From: Varanus komodoensis
Lineage: Eukaryota > Chordata > Lepidosauria > Squamata > Varanidae
Assembly (NCBI RefSeq): GCF_004798865.1
Contig: NW_025335440.1
Coordinates: 806,001-870,000 of the forward strand
Length of the DNA stretch: 64,000 nucleotides
Direction: 5' to 3'
Program-made: the position numbers and the translations under genes
Shown here: positions 53,871 to 64,000 of the stretch, one piece after another
How the letters are laid out: the number at the start of each line of letters is the position of its first letter
Numbering within the stretch: position 1 is the first letter of the stretch
Notes under the pieces: generated by a model
Seen by the model: only the letters and a program-made list of their open reading frames with translations
The model's database searches: none
Told to the model about the DNA's origin: nothing

Positions 53871-56014
53871 CCCTGCCGAGGTATGAAACAGATGCCTAGA
53901 ACTGAGGGGAAGGGAGGCTGCTGGCACTTTGCCAAGGCTGACCTTTGAAAATCAAGCAGCCAGCCCTGATCCTAAACTTAAACAGCAGCGCAAGCATCAG
54001 GCATGGGTGCTTTGCTCATGAGGTCCCACCAAAAAGAGACTCCAGTTTTCCTTCATCCAGTGCTTCTGCTAGGCACTCACCCACCCGTGCAACCTCACAG
54101 CCAGGGGCTTCCCAGACATTTTGCAGCCCGAGGTGAGGAACTGGATGGCCCTCGTCCCTTTCAGTGTATCCAGGCGGCCCGGATGGTTTCTTCAGTGCCA
54201 GGGTGAGAGAGCACCCTCTGCTGAGCCTGCAGGCAGCAGGGTCGCTCGGGGGCACAGGCGGGTGGTCTGCATGCAGTGCCCTGCCGCAGCACTCGGCCAC
54301 CGCCTCCTGGCACCCGCCGCCTGAGGCAAGGCCCTCCCTCCACCTAATGGGCGGGCCAGCCCTGCTTGCAGCGATACCGGGAGGCAAGTGGGGATGTGAG
54401 AGAAGGAAGGAGGCCAGGAAAGGCAGGCAGATGGTCGGGGCACTGCAGGCGCTGTGTGGCGGAGGGGGCCTGAGCTGGGACTGGGTGTTCCCACAGTGAG
54501 TCCAGCCCTCTGCCACAGGTGGGCCGAGCCTGAGGCCTGAGGGTGGTCCTGGCTCTCCCAGAGACCAAACTGCATGCTCTGGTGTTCTCTAGGCAGACGT
54601 GCCGCCTCCTGAGCCCCACCCTGCTTACCCCCACCATCAGTCACTGGGTCATTACCTGGCTTTTGCGTAGCTACTCCCTTGCCATGCAAACAATATTCTC
54701 CAATAACTCCCATGCCTTTGTATGATTCCATTTGCATCCAATTCTGGAAAGTGAACATGGGAAAGACCCACACATCCACAGAATTCATGCAATTCAGAAG
54801 GTGCTGGTCTGCTGTAGGATCCATAATTCTGGTTCTGAGAAATCGGAATCCCTTTGAATCCGTTTGGGATTTCTGTGGTGTGCCTAGCTGAGGCCCACTC
54901 TTGGTTGGGCTGAGACTCTCCTGGGCTTCAGCAGAAAACTTCACCATCAGGAGGGAGGGAGGCGGGGCTGTGTGAGAGAGAGGGAGGCGGCCCCGTGCCG
55001 TGCCTGGGGACCGGCACTACTTTGGAGCCAGTCCAGATGGAGGCAGGAGCCAGCTGGTATGAGCAAATGAGCTGGCAGAGGGGCTGATCCTCCCAGGGCC
55101 CCCGTCAGGATGGCGGCTCCGCAAGGCCTGCACTGGCCCAGAAAAGGTCTGCGAAGGCACAGGACTGGTGAGCTCCTCCGCAGGCTGCCTGAGCTCGGTG
55201 GACCAAGGCCGCCTGTCCTGAGGGCCCACTGGGTTCACGGCTACGGGAGCAACTCTGTGGCAGAGCCCCCTTGCTTGCCGGCCCTCATGGCATCTCACGG
55301 CGACACATCTTCCCCGCCACTTGTGCATCGCAAGGTGCAGCGGCGAGCACCTTCCGCAGAGGACTCTTGCTGCAGAGCCGCTCCTGCCCAATGGCTTCCC
55401 TCTGAGCCAGGAAGCCCTTTCGGCTGCAGGGCCAAGGAGTCCTGGGGGGGAGGGGAGGTGGGCTACGGATGCGGATGCTCCCTTGCACCGTCCCTGCCAG
55501 ACAGGATGCGCTGCTGTTTGATGGGAGCTGAGCGGAGGGTGCCTGCTACTGCACTGGCTGCCACCAGCTCCATGCAGCAGTCTTCGGGAGTTAAGACATT
55601 AGAAATGTGTGTGGGGGGAAATAAGTGAGCCTTGTGGTGCTTGACATGAGCAATGGACAAGAGAAGGTGAGTGCGGGAGAGTCGAGGGAGGGAGAGAGGA
55701 AGCAACCGCTTGCGCTCCTTCAGCTTCCACCAGTTGCTTTGGAGAAGCAGAGGCCACAGAGCGGGGTGGACAGCTTTACGGGGCAGAGATCCTTCTGAGT
55801 CAGCCATGCGCCGCCTTTCCAGCGAAATCTCTCAGTTTGGGCTGCGATGTGCTGCAACCCTCCACTGCCCCACTGATTGTGGCGGTGCAGCAGCGGTGGG
55901 GTGGCAGAGGCCCCGGGGTTTCCCTCCCTGCCATACATGATCGCCAGCGTAATTGACTGAAGCACAGTGAGATGCTGCCCAATGCTGATAAGTGATATGC
56001 TGTAGTCCATGGAA
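53871..56014. other. No gene recognised
   Basis: Mostly GC-rich. 54650-54880 is AT-richer (GCAAACAATATTCTCC, CCATAATTCTGG) with no repeat match. A 251-codon minus frame (54947-54192) and a 172-codon plus frame (55110-55628) lack domains. Confidence 0.5.
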
Positions 56015-56115
56015 CCATAGAAGGCAGGAGAGCTGGAAGGGGCCAGGAAGGCCATCAGGTCCAGCCCCTGGCTCAATGCAGAGCTCCAAAGCTCCCCCAA
56101 CAGTGGGCACGCCAG
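56015..56115 (-). mobile_element. CR1 LINE 3' end, reverse copy
   Basis: CATGGAACCATAGAAGGC, GAGCTGGAAGGGGCC and GCCATCAGGTCCAGCCCC are the reverse of a CR1 3' end. It probably belongs with 56556-56905. Confidence 0.75.
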
Positions 56116-56555
56116 TTGTGCCAGGAACGCCTGTTGTGTGGGAGAGCTCAAGGCCTTTCTGGGTTCTTGAAAGGACTGCAGTGATCTCACTGGAATCCAT
56201 CCTTTTGCTGCTCACCAGACTTCTTCTTCTCGTGTTCAGATCTCCCTTTGGAAACAGGCCAAGTAGAAAAAAAAGGTGGCTGATGCATGTGAACTGCAGC
56301 TGTGCAACCAACAACCTTCTGCAACACATGCAGCGCAAGCAAAGCCACAAGTCGCACACGTGGAAAAGAGGCGCTGCTTGTACAGCATCTCTGCTGGCCC
56401 CATTCCTGGCAGGTGTCCTCCTGGACGCCCAGTGTGCTCAGCCCCGAGCTGCACTCCTGGCCACAGGAAAGAGGGCTGGAGTCTGGGAAGCCTGGCTAGG
56501 AGTCCCACACTCAGTACAGGTTCCTCACACACCCCCAGCCACTGGCTCCCTTGTT
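56116..56555. other. Unassigned stretch between two CR1 pieces
   Basis: About 440 bases of unrecognised sequence with an A-run near 56263. The CR1 pieces on either side have the same orientation and are in the right order, so this may be an insertion. No terminal repeats found. Confidence 0.4.
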
Positions 56556-56905
56556 GTATCGCTCTAACAGTCAGGATGTTTTTCTGATGTTCCATCAAAA
56601 TCTGGTTTCCTGCAACGTGGGCCCATTATTTGGTACCCTGCATGCCGGAATGATGGAAGGTCCTGGCCTTCCTCTCCATGACCGCCCTTCAAGTACTTGA
56701 AGAGGGCTTTCCTAGCTCCCCTCAGCCTTCTCTTCTCAAGGCTGAACATGCCAGCTCTTCCAGCTTCTCCTCACGGGGCTTTGTTTCAGTCCCCTGAGCA
56801 TTGCTGTTGCCCTCCTCTGGACTCTTTCCAGCTTGTCTGCATCCTTCTTAAATTGTTAAGGCCAGAACTGGACAGAATATTTCAGGTGAGGCCATCTGAG
56901 TTGAG
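56556..56905 (-). mobile_element. CR1 LINE, C-terminal coding and inner 3' part, reverse copy
   Basis: CTAACAGTCAGGATGTTTTTC, CCTTCAAGTACTTGAAGAGG, CTCTTCTCAAGGCTGAACATG, CTCTGGACTCTTTCCAGC and CCAGAACTGGACAGAATATTTC: the usual reverse CR1 order. Several CpG-type and other changes show moderate age. Confidence 0.88.
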
Positions 56906-56934
56906 GAAGTATTCTCATCCTTCTCCTCCCAGCC

Positions 56935-57015
56935 CCATCCACAAACTCACTTGGAGCTTTGGCTGTTGGGTGGCATAGAAATTAAACAAACACGCAAGCA
57001 AGCAAATAAATAAAA
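56935..57015 (+). repeat. LINE/SINE-type tail
   Basis: TGTTGGGTGGCATAGAAATT, then AAACAAACACGCAAGCAAGC and AAATAAATAAA. A GGGYGGCATAGAAAT tail with a degenerate A-rich repeat. Confidence 0.6.
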
Positions 57016-58419
57016 TTGCTGTTTCAAGCAGCTTTCCCACCAGTTGACACAGAGACGGTCACACACACCTTCCCCAAGCTGCTGCTGCAACTGGGAGAAT
57101 AGAGATGGGAGTCCATCCCATTCTCTCCCTTTTCCTGGCGGCTGGAATTTTGCTATGGCAGCATCTGAGGCACCAGCGGCCCTGCAAAATATCATATTAC
57201 CAGTGCACCTGAGGACCTCATATGCAGAAGGTCAGGGAAGCTGAGAAAGCTGCATTTTCTAGGGCAGACGGCTCCAACTTTTTGGGGCAAATGTATGTGG
57301 AATGTAAAGCCTTTGTTGTACGAAATGACAAGTGAGGGTTGCCCTGGGGAGGGGGCCTGCCCAGTTGCAGCGGGGCTGCCACCGTCCTCAGGGCAACTCT
57401 CCGAAACCCATTCCATCCACAGCGAGCTGGTGCAATTCAGAGCCAGGGAACTGGCCAGGAAACCGAATGCGAGGCCCACGCGGGGTTGAGCCTCGGAGGC
57501 CAGCCATGTTGCTCAAGGCATTACCAACCACTTCCAGCTGCTGACCTTTCATTTTTTCTTGTTTTCTGGCCAGATGGACAGACTTGAAAATGAAATACCA
57601 GCGAACAGCACCCCTCCTTTTCCTCTCTACGGCTGCTGCTCAGTAACAAACCTGCTGCTTGAGAGTGGGGTTTAGCAGCCCCCATGTTTTTAAGCTGAAC
57701 TGTTAGCAGCTCTAAAAATAAATGGGAATTAGGAGGGAGGAGAACCGGGAGGTCCATGCCAGGTGTCAGCAGGGCCCGCATGCCAGACCCATCGCAGGGC
57801 CGTGGTGGGATGCTGCGGCGACCGTGCCTCAGGTGCCAACACCTGCAGTGCCCCAGAAGCCGCTCTGAAAGACAGGGAAAGGGGTGGGGCCTGCCTGAGC
57901 TGGGAACCATGACGGGATTCCAGCTGGGTCTGCGATTGCGATAATCGCACGCAGCCGTCGTCCACGAACATGAAATAAAAGCACGCAGCTTTCCGAGCAC
58001 CTGTGTGGGTGGGTGGGTAGCCCCATCAGCAGCATCTGAGGATGGGGCGCATCGCTGCCCGCCGAGGAGTGCGCAGGCATGCGCTGGGACCTGCCAGTGA
58101 GCAGGATGGCGCGTGCAGGGGGCCGGGGGCCCCGTGGTGGAGCTGACCAGGCCCGTCTCGGGGGCGCAAGGCTGGCTGCCTTCACAGGTGCTGCAGGCCT
58201 GGCCCTGGACGCGGCTTGCCCTCGCTGGGAAAAGTCCCCCAAAACCACACTGGCTCCTGGGAGAGCGTTTCCTGCCGCTCTGGGATGGGGTCTGGGGCAC
58301 CGCCAAGGAGTGCAGGCGGCTGCTTTGGCTCCCTCCAGAGCACTCTGTGCTGGTCGCCATGCCCTTTGCGGGGGGGGTGGGTGCAGAGATGCTCTCGGCT
58401 TCCATTTCCTTGAAGACAA
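57016..58419. other. GC-rich, no gene recognised
   Basis: 57931-57949 is a small inverted repeat (TGCGATT/AATCGCA). A 294-codon minus frame (58405-57521) has no domain. Confidence 0.5.
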
Positions 58420-58595
58420 GTTAAGTGAATTAACTGAATCACACAAATGAAAGCAAATTGCTCAACAGATAGCAAATTTCATAAACTCAAGCTGTGGAGA
58501 GATGAACTGAATTAAGGGAAATTGGATTATGAATGAGAGGCACCAAAGTTTTTCAAACATTAAAAAACAAAACAAAACAAAGCACCCTTTCGAGG
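58420..58595. promoter_or_regulatory. Candidate conserved noncoding block
   Basis: CAAGTTAAGTGAATTAACTG, GAAAGCAAATTGCTC, GCAAATTTCATAAACTC, ACTGAATTAAGGG and GGATTATGAATGAGAGG. Dense ATTA cores. It ends in an AAAAC repeat (58561-58580). Confidence 0.4.
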
Positions 58596-58929
58596 GCTTC
58601 AGGTCGGTGACAAAACATTGCTGTCAAGGCGTGAAAAATGCCCTGAATTAGTAGTAAGGATGGCCACTAACTCAGGTGGCTCGAAGAAATGGGGTCAAAG
58701 GGATCCACAGAGGCTCTGCCCATCAGCGGGCATTAGCCAGGAGGGCCAAATGGGGCCAGCAGTTGGAGACTCCACCGGGGCGACCGCTTGTGTCCCTCCA
58801 CCCAGAAGGCCCGGCTTGGCCCCCTTTGGAATGCAACGTGGCCCAAGATTTGCCTCAGACTATTCTACCAGACCAATCTCATATCTTTATCTTATAGAGT
58901 CCTACAGAATATCAGGACATTTAAATCTC
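58596..58929. other. No gene recognised
   Basis: Mixed sequence leading into an AT-rich repeat. Confidence 0.45.
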
Positions 58930-59110
58930 ACTTATCTAGAGGGGAGCCTGTCAGTCTATGCCAGCTCTGCGTCTGTTTCACACGGATGTGACAGTTTCAT
59001 ATGGCTGTTTAAGTGTGTATGGTTTTTCCCCACATTTTAAAAAACCGGTGCCAAAATCCATCTCACAAAACACACATTTTTAAATGCGTTGTATTTCAAA
59101 ATATCCATTG
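58930..59110. repeat. TGCACATTT-type repeat, copy 6
   Basis: TTTTTCCCCACATTTTAAAAAAC, AAACACACATTTTTAAATGCG and GTATTTCAAAATATCC. Same composition and phrase style as copies 3 and 7. Confidence 0.4.
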
Positions 59111-59116
59111 CCAAGC

Positions 59117-59417
59117 TTAAAGGCAAAGTCAAAGGTTCCCCCGCACTTGTGTGCTAGTCATGTCTGACTGGGGGCAGAGCTCATCTCCGTTTCTAAGCCA
59201 AAGAGCCAACACTGCCTGGAGCCATGTGGCTGGAACGCTGCTACCTTCCCACCAAAGTGGCACCCCTTTATCTTCTGCATTTGCACAGTTTCGAACTGCT
59301 AGCTTGGCGGGAGCTGAGGCAAGCGACAGGGCTCACGCGGGATTCGAAGTGCTGAACTGACGACATTCCAGTTGACAAGTTCAGGGTTTTATCCACTGGG
59401 CCACTGTGCCCCCCACT
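59117..59417 (-). mobile_element. Sauria-type SINE, nearly full length
   Basis: Minus strand, from 59417: a tRNA-like head (GGCACAGTGGCCCAGTGG and the B-box-like CACTTCGAATCCCGCG near 59350-59335), the body GCTCCCGCCAAGCTAGCAG, CCACATGGCTCCAGGC, TTAGAAACGGAGATGAGC and CCAGTCAGACATGAC, and a tail with CCTTTGACTTTGCCTTT. Head, body and ACCTTT-like tail are those of Sauria SINEs, which are moved by BovB/RTE LINEs in squamates. Many substitutions show an old copy. Confidence 0.88.
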
Positions 59418-60399
59418 GCAAAGCTTAAGTTATCCTAAATGGCACATATTTATATTTTGGTAGATCTGGTGAACCAAGACTTGATTGCAAAATTTGGAAG
59501 AGTGCCAGCTCCAGAGACTAGCCATGCTCTGATCTGCACCTCCAGCCTGCATGCAAAGACCGAATTCCTCCAGGCACCCTAACTGAAGAGCACCTGCATT
59601 TATTCCTTGTGTTGATGTTTCGCTCAGCCTATCTGAGTGCTCAGCAACTGGGGCAGCACTTAAAACCCCCAGCTGTAAAATCTCCCAGTTAAAAACCACG
59701 GAGATTTTCTGCCAGCCCTTGGGTCCCTGAAGAGTGACCCAACACCCACAGAGCGATGTGGATTCCCCCTCCGGAAGCCGTGGGGCACCACCTGCCACTC
59801 GCCCTCCAGATCTGCCTGCCCCTGTGCCTGGCAGCGAGCCCCGTGGGCACTGGGGGTGGCCAGAGACCGGGGGGGGACGTTCAGGGGCCCGGCGTGCTCT
59901 TCCCCGTTGCGCTGCAAGATGGGTGGGCATGGTCCAGACCTGGATGGAGAGCAAGACCCAGTCCCTTGGTGGAGGACGGGCTTTGGAAGAGACGAGGGCT
60001 GCTTGAAGGGGCTTGTTGACATGGCGTTGCCCCTCTTGGGAGAATGGCTACGAGGCCTGGATGTGCACTCGCTCTTCCAGATCTACCACTCCGCCAAATG
60101 GCACGCACGGGCATGCGAATTCAGCAGGCGTGTCTGTTCCTTTCCTGGAGGAAGCCATGCTGCACCTGCCTGCCTCACATGTGGCAGAGCGGAGGAGCGT
60201 GACAGAGTAAGGAAGTGGCCACCAGCAGTGGCTAAACCTGTTTGCGGGGAAGGCTAGGCCCATGAGGAGCTCCTTCAATTGTTAGCCGGGACCTGCTGAG
60301 GCTGCCCCACTGCTGCTGGAACCACGAGCCTCTGCTGGTGATAAGCCTAACTCAGCACCACAGCCTCGCCTAAAGACCCAGGGCTGCAGAGACCGACTC
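59418..60399. other. No gene recognised
   Basis: Short AT-rich stretch after the SINE (59430-59500), then GC-rich DNA with overlapping frames (59430-60257) that lack domains. Confidence 0.5.
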
Positions 60400-60785
60400 T
60401 GAGAATAACATTGTGCAAAGCCGCTGCCTGGGTGGACTTCTTTCCATATTCCGATTGTCTCCATTCCATTTGTGAAAATATCTGCAACTCTGCATACATT
60501 CTTATCAACAACTGACTAAAAAAAATTCTTGCTCTAGCAGAAGGTTGTAAGTTTAGTTGAGTAGTTGGCAACTTATTTTGGACTTTCCCAAATACAGAAT
60601 TTGAAGGCGAAGCATCCATGGAGGCATTCCATGAACACAGCGACACAAACAGTCCTCTGGAGCATTCCCTGGTTTCCTGATGTTCTTTGCTCTTGACCTT
60701 GCGCCACGCTTTCCTCGTCATACCTGCTGTATGGAAATATCGCTCATTCTTATGATTTAGGGCCCTCTTTTTGAAGAACATCAAA
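60400..60785. promoter_or_regulatory. Candidate conserved noncoding block
   Basis: AT-rich unique DNA: GAGAATAACATTGTGCAAAG, CATTCTTATCAACAACTGAC, TGGCAACTTATTTTGGAC, CTTATGATTTAGGGCC. The minus strand is open for 145 codons (60784-60347), but no protein family is recognised. Confidence 0.35.
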
Positions 60786-61604
60786 TATGGAAGGCTGGGT
60801 GCTCCATCAGTTGTGACAGAAGCCCCCCTCTATGCTCTGGCTCCAACGAAAGCAAACGAGCACGCAGCCGCTTCCCAGGCTCGCCCTTGGGAGGTGCCCA
60901 GCCTTCCTCGTTCAGAAAAGAGGATGCCATCTGAAAAACGAATGCCTGCCCATGGAAGGCACTGCCAAGCGCAGGCAGCAGGTGGGCCCTGCCAGCCGTG
61001 TGCGCAGCTGCTGGTCTGATTAGGGACCCTCTTGGGACGGAGAGGCTGCCCCCCAGCTCGGCCCAGGAGCCACAGCCAGAGCCGTCCTCATTCAAATGAT
61101 CCGCAGAGCCTTTTCCGAGGAAGGCCTGCACAAGGGCCTTTCCTTCTCCGGATGCTGCAGCCTCGTGTGCGCCAAACAGCAGGAGCGGCTCGCCCAGCAC
61201 CAAGGACGGTGTGCAGCAGGTGAGCAAGGCAGAAGCACAGAAAGCAGACCGTCGAGTTGCATCCTCCAAGATCCCGCCTAAAGCATTTGGCCTGACAGAC
61301 ACAACGGCCACATACGGCTGGCAGCAAAGCCGACAACTCTCTGTGTGGGAATGATTCATCACGGAGACGCCTTTCACGGAAGTTTTGACTCTGAAGAGAG
61401 ACCAGGCCTTCGGCAGAGCTCAAAAGAACGAGTTGTTGCAAATTCATGAGTATAATTTCTGGTTAATTGCCATCTTCAAGGAAATGAATGCCCAGTTTCA
61501 TATCCTGCAAACCTGGCAGAATTTCATTTCCTGCATTTGTTTGTGGTCACAGGGAACATCTGTGTTGAGAAATTGTGCATGGATGAATGCTTTTGCATCA
61601 TTTG
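60786..61604. other. No gene recognised
   Basis: 61380-61560 is AT-richer (GAGTATAATTTCTGGTTAATTGCC). The 198-codon minus frame (61377-60781) has no domain. Confidence 0.45.
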
Positions 61605-61685
61605 TGATGGCTTGTAAGCTGCTTAGAGGGCATGGATGGGGAAAGCGAAGGAACTGAATCATTAATTAATAGAATAAATTAAAAA
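61605..61685 (+). repeat. Possible LINE tail
   Basis: TGGCTTGTAAGCTGCTTAGAGG, then AATCATTAATTAATAGAATAAATT. Similar in layout to the tail at 25990-26075 but without the GC hairpin. Confidence 0.35.
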
Positions 61686-62686
61686 TGCTGAGTTTGAATC
61701 AACACTAAATTTGTCCTGTTGTTTGGCATCCAAGGTCAGGCAGGACCACGATGGGCAGGAGTTTGCCAGTCAAGGCCTGGCAGCGGAAGAGGGCAGCTGC
61801 TGTTCGGGCATGTGCTGTCGGCCCCACCAGTGCGCGGCCTGATGTGCACCCAGCAGGCAGCAGAGTGGGGAGAGTGGCAGCTCGTGGCGCCCTTCTTCTC
61901 CCACTCTGCCAGGAGGGCCCCTGGCTTCCACCCCGCCAATCTCGAATGGGTGTCCTGCAGAGCCCCAGCAGATGCTCGCTGACCGTGGCACGTGCTGTGG
62001 CAAGAGAGCAACTTGCCGGGCTTTCCAGACTGACCTGCAGGATGTGGCACCAGCCACTGCTGCCCGGGACAGTGGCCACGGAGGTCGCAGCCCACCCAAC
62101 CTGCCTGCCTGCTTGGCCAGCTGGTTGGCTGCTCTTCTCCCTCTTGCCCAGGAAGCTGGTCCAGCTGGCTGCCTGCTGGCCCACCTCGTGCCCCAGCCTC
62201 AGGGCTGCCTCCGGGTTCAGCTGGCCAGGGCACAAGGAGGGAGCCAGAAGCAGGAGCAACTGGGCCAGCTGCCCAAGCAGGTGAAATGGTGGCCATGGAA
62301 TGGCCACCTTGCTCAAGGCAGCAAAAGATGCTGGGCAGCCAGCAGGAGGTCTGCTGAGGCGGGGGCCGAAGGAGTCCCAGGCGTGAGCAAGGCCTTGCCA
62401 GTCCAGAGCCTTCAGTGTTCCCACCAACTGGAAAGGATAATGACGTGCTTTCCTGTTCTTCTCAGTGCACACAGATGCTCTGGGCCCACCTGCCAAAGTC
62501 CCATTCATGTCTGGTCTGGATTTACCCAGCTCACACATCCTGGACTGAGCACAAACTTGACCAGAACAGTCATACAATTCTGGGCTTGTGCTGTGCTTTG
62601 CTTTATAAAAAGTATTTATTTGACAGCATCTGCACATTCCAAATGATGGAAAGGAAAAAGGCACACTTGCGAAAAAGCTGGAAGAA
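61686..62686. other. GC-rich, no gene recognised
   Basis: A 367-codon minus frame (62808-61705) and plus frames of 224 and 177 codons overlap. No domain, signal or conserved motif seen. Confidence 0.5.
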
Positions 62687-62717
62687 GAATGGGCACATTG
62701 CAAAGATGTGCCCATTC
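62687..62717. repeat. Perfect 11-bp hairpin
   Basis: Arms GAATGGGCACA (62687-62697) and TGTGCCCATTC (62707-62717) pair perfectly around a 9-base loop. The surrounding 62560-62730 is A-rich. No family recognised. Confidence 0.95.
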
Positions 62718-63144
62718 GGAAAAGTTCAGTTGAAAAGAAACGACGCCGTTCTGGAATCCTCTGCTCCCAAGAGAAGCCAGTTCTGCTGCCCGTGGAAGCA
62801 CTGGGCACTTGCGAGGTTCAGGCTCCCTGAGGGCCTGAAGGGCTTTAAAGGGATTCAGTCAGGCTCAGAAAGAAACCAAGCAGTAGCTAATCCAGATGTT
62901 TCAGAACTGGTCTGCTATATTCTTGCAAGCTCGCACCTGTCCATGATGTGATGGGGTGCCTTTCCATAATAGATGAAATTTCTGGATGCTTTTCAAAGGC
63001 AGCGCCATGGAAAGCACATGAAAGCAGCCAAATCCAGAGGCTCCAGGATGACCAGGAAACCTTGGGCAGCCCTGCAGAGCAGCAGGTGGATTCACTGAGG
63101 TGGATCAAAGGCACTCCTTCAGAAAAAGAATGGATGAAGTAGCT
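62718..63144. other. No gene recognised
   Basis: Plain sequence with no repeat or motif-bearing frame seen. Confidence 0.5.
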
Positions 63145-63410
63145 ATTTGCATGCCGTGCCAGATTCACGTGTGTTAATGTGCAAGTCCATTTAATATCAT
63201 CTTCTCTTTAAAGGGCTTTAAAAAACCCCCACAGAAATTCAAAACTATGTGCTAATGTCTTAACCATTTTCTCACAAAATACACATTTATAAATATATAT
63301 TTTCCCAAGATCGGCATTGTTACATGCATTGTGGAATACTGTTTGAGCAGTGCAAAAAATGAAATCCAAGGAATAACTGGGATCTTGAGAATGCACACGA
63401 CTCTGAAGGT
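63145..63410. repeat. TGCACATTT-type repeat, copy 7
   Basis: GTTAATGTGCAAGTCCATTTAA, CACATTTATAAATATATATTTTCCC and GTTACATGCATTGTGG. Best match is copy 3 (31141-31165). Confidence 0.45.
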
Positions 63411-63789
63411 ACGAATCAAGTCAGTTTTATGGATTTTATTGACAAATGAGTTCCCAAGTATCCTTGTTTGAGACCAAGAGCACCCTAAAAGTACGGAGCT
63501 GTGATGGATGGCTGAGATCCCCCCAGGACAGTCCACCAAGAGCTCCGCAGTCACCAGCACCATCTTGTTTAGGTTGTGCTTGAGGCCTTGATGTTTTGGA
63601 ATTCACAAACAGCTGAATAAATCCATTCAGTACTAAACGAGGGCTGTGATTTAATGTACTCAGCATTTCAGTCGTGGCATTGGATAGTTCCTTGTTTAAA
63701 GGTGAGATTCTAGGCATGCCTAGAGAGAAAACATGTCCTAGAATTCCCAGCATTCCCTGGCCAGGCTGGGAATCATTTGGCAGGATCAC
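63411..63789. other. No gene; AT-rich unique sequence
   Basis: GGATTTTATTGACAAATGAG, GCTGAATAAATCCATTCAG and GTGATTTAATGTACTC look unique and could be regulatory. 63739-63756 (CTAGAATTCCCAGCATTC) is a ZNF143-like phrase. Confidence 0.35.
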
Positions 63790-63985
63790 AAAAGTGATTC
63801 AAAATAAGGGGACCCTGCCCTTATGCAAATCTAAGGTGCAACTACACACAGAGTACGATCTGCAGTTCTGCTCACCACCCCCAGAAAGGAGCCAGAGTTG
63901 GGAAAAGTGCAGAAAAGTGTCTAGGCGCAAGAGGAACGCCCCTGCAAGGCAAGGCCACAACAGCCGGACCTGCCCAGCGTACGGA
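63790..63985 (+). mobile_element. Old CR1/L3 LINE fragment
   Basis: GGGGACCCTGCCCTTATGC, AAGGTGCAACTACACACAG, TGCAGTTCTGCTCACC and GTGCAGAAAAGTGTC follow the CR1 C-terminal coding order, as at 28128-28230. Frame is broken. It may continue beyond the window. Confidence 0.55.
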
Positions 63986-64000
63986 AGGTGAGCCAGGGGA

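Noticed and set aside
57931-57949. 7-bp inverted repeat TGCGATT/AATCGCA
   Set aside because: Too short to separate from chance in a 64-kb window.
57521-58405. 294-codon minus-strand frame
   Set aside because: GC-driven, no recognisable motif, and a plus-strand frame covers much of it.
61705-62808. 367-codon minus-strand frame
   Set aside because: Overlapped by long plus-strand frames, no motif, and no splice or start context I can support.
1-64000. Retrovirus or LTR element
   Set aside because: I saw no paired LTRs, primer-binding site with polypurine tract, or gag/pol/env-like frames. All reverse transcriptase text here is CR1-type, without LTRs.
1-64000. CRISPR array or bacterial operon structure
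   Set aside because: No regularly spaced identical repeats with unique spacers, and the content is plainly vertebrate.

Overview
This is nuclear DNA from a vertebrate, almost certainly a squamate reptile (lizard or snake). The best evidence is a nearly full-length copy of a Sauria-type SINE at 59117-59417, with a tRNA-like head, a conserved body and an ACCTTT-type tail. It is supported by many CR1 LINE copies, tRNA-headed SINEs of the GGTGACCTTGGGC type, LINE tails of the CCGCCCC...GGGGCGG(AAAT)n type, a pogo/Tigger-like MITE and a decayed mariner. The repeat families are named from memory of squamate consensus sequences. No database was searched.

I recognise no host protein-coding gene, no complete RNA gene, no CRISPR array and no retrovirus or LTR element. 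The long open frames lie in GC-rich DNA, are often open on both strands at once, and show no protein family I know. The only convincing coding sequence is transposon-derived: CR1 reverse transcriptase at 905-2293, with smaller pieces elsewhere, and one mariner transposase remnant at 22640-23092.

Layout. 0-10 kb: a CR1 split by an inverted CR1 fragment, a 475-bp MITE with TA duplications, and a cluster of SINE and LINE tails near 7 kb. 10-20 kb: mostly unique DNA with a possible decayed coding remnant (11.2-11.9 kb), a cluster of candidate regulatory blocks (16.9-17.9 kb), then SINE and CR1 copies. 20-32 kb: mariner, several CR1 copies, a palindromic TAATTA-rich block at 28.05 kb, and a young CR1 inserted into an older CR1 with a 7-bp target duplication at 30.2-30.9 kb. 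31-46 kb: GC-rich DNA broken by G runs, with AT-rich islands and two CR1 sites. 46-52 kb: the richest candidate regulatory region, a CpG-dense stretch (46.96-47.56 kb) beside AT-rich unique blocks near 47.6, 49.2, 50.7 and 51.2 kb. 52-64 kb: a split CR1, CR1 pieces at 56 kb, the Sauria SINE and further AT-rich blocks.

The window reads as intergenic or intronic DNA. Short AT-rich unique blocks with homeodomain-type cores (TAATTA, ATTA) stand out against GC-rich surroundings, as conserved noncoding elements near developmental genes often do. That is an inference from composition. No conservation could be measured and the neighbouring gene cannot be named. I did not find a clearly new biological system. 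The most interesting items are the nested CR1 insertions, the 28.05-kb palindrome, the MITE, a recurring TGCACATTT-rich repeat family and the 46.9-51.3 kb block.
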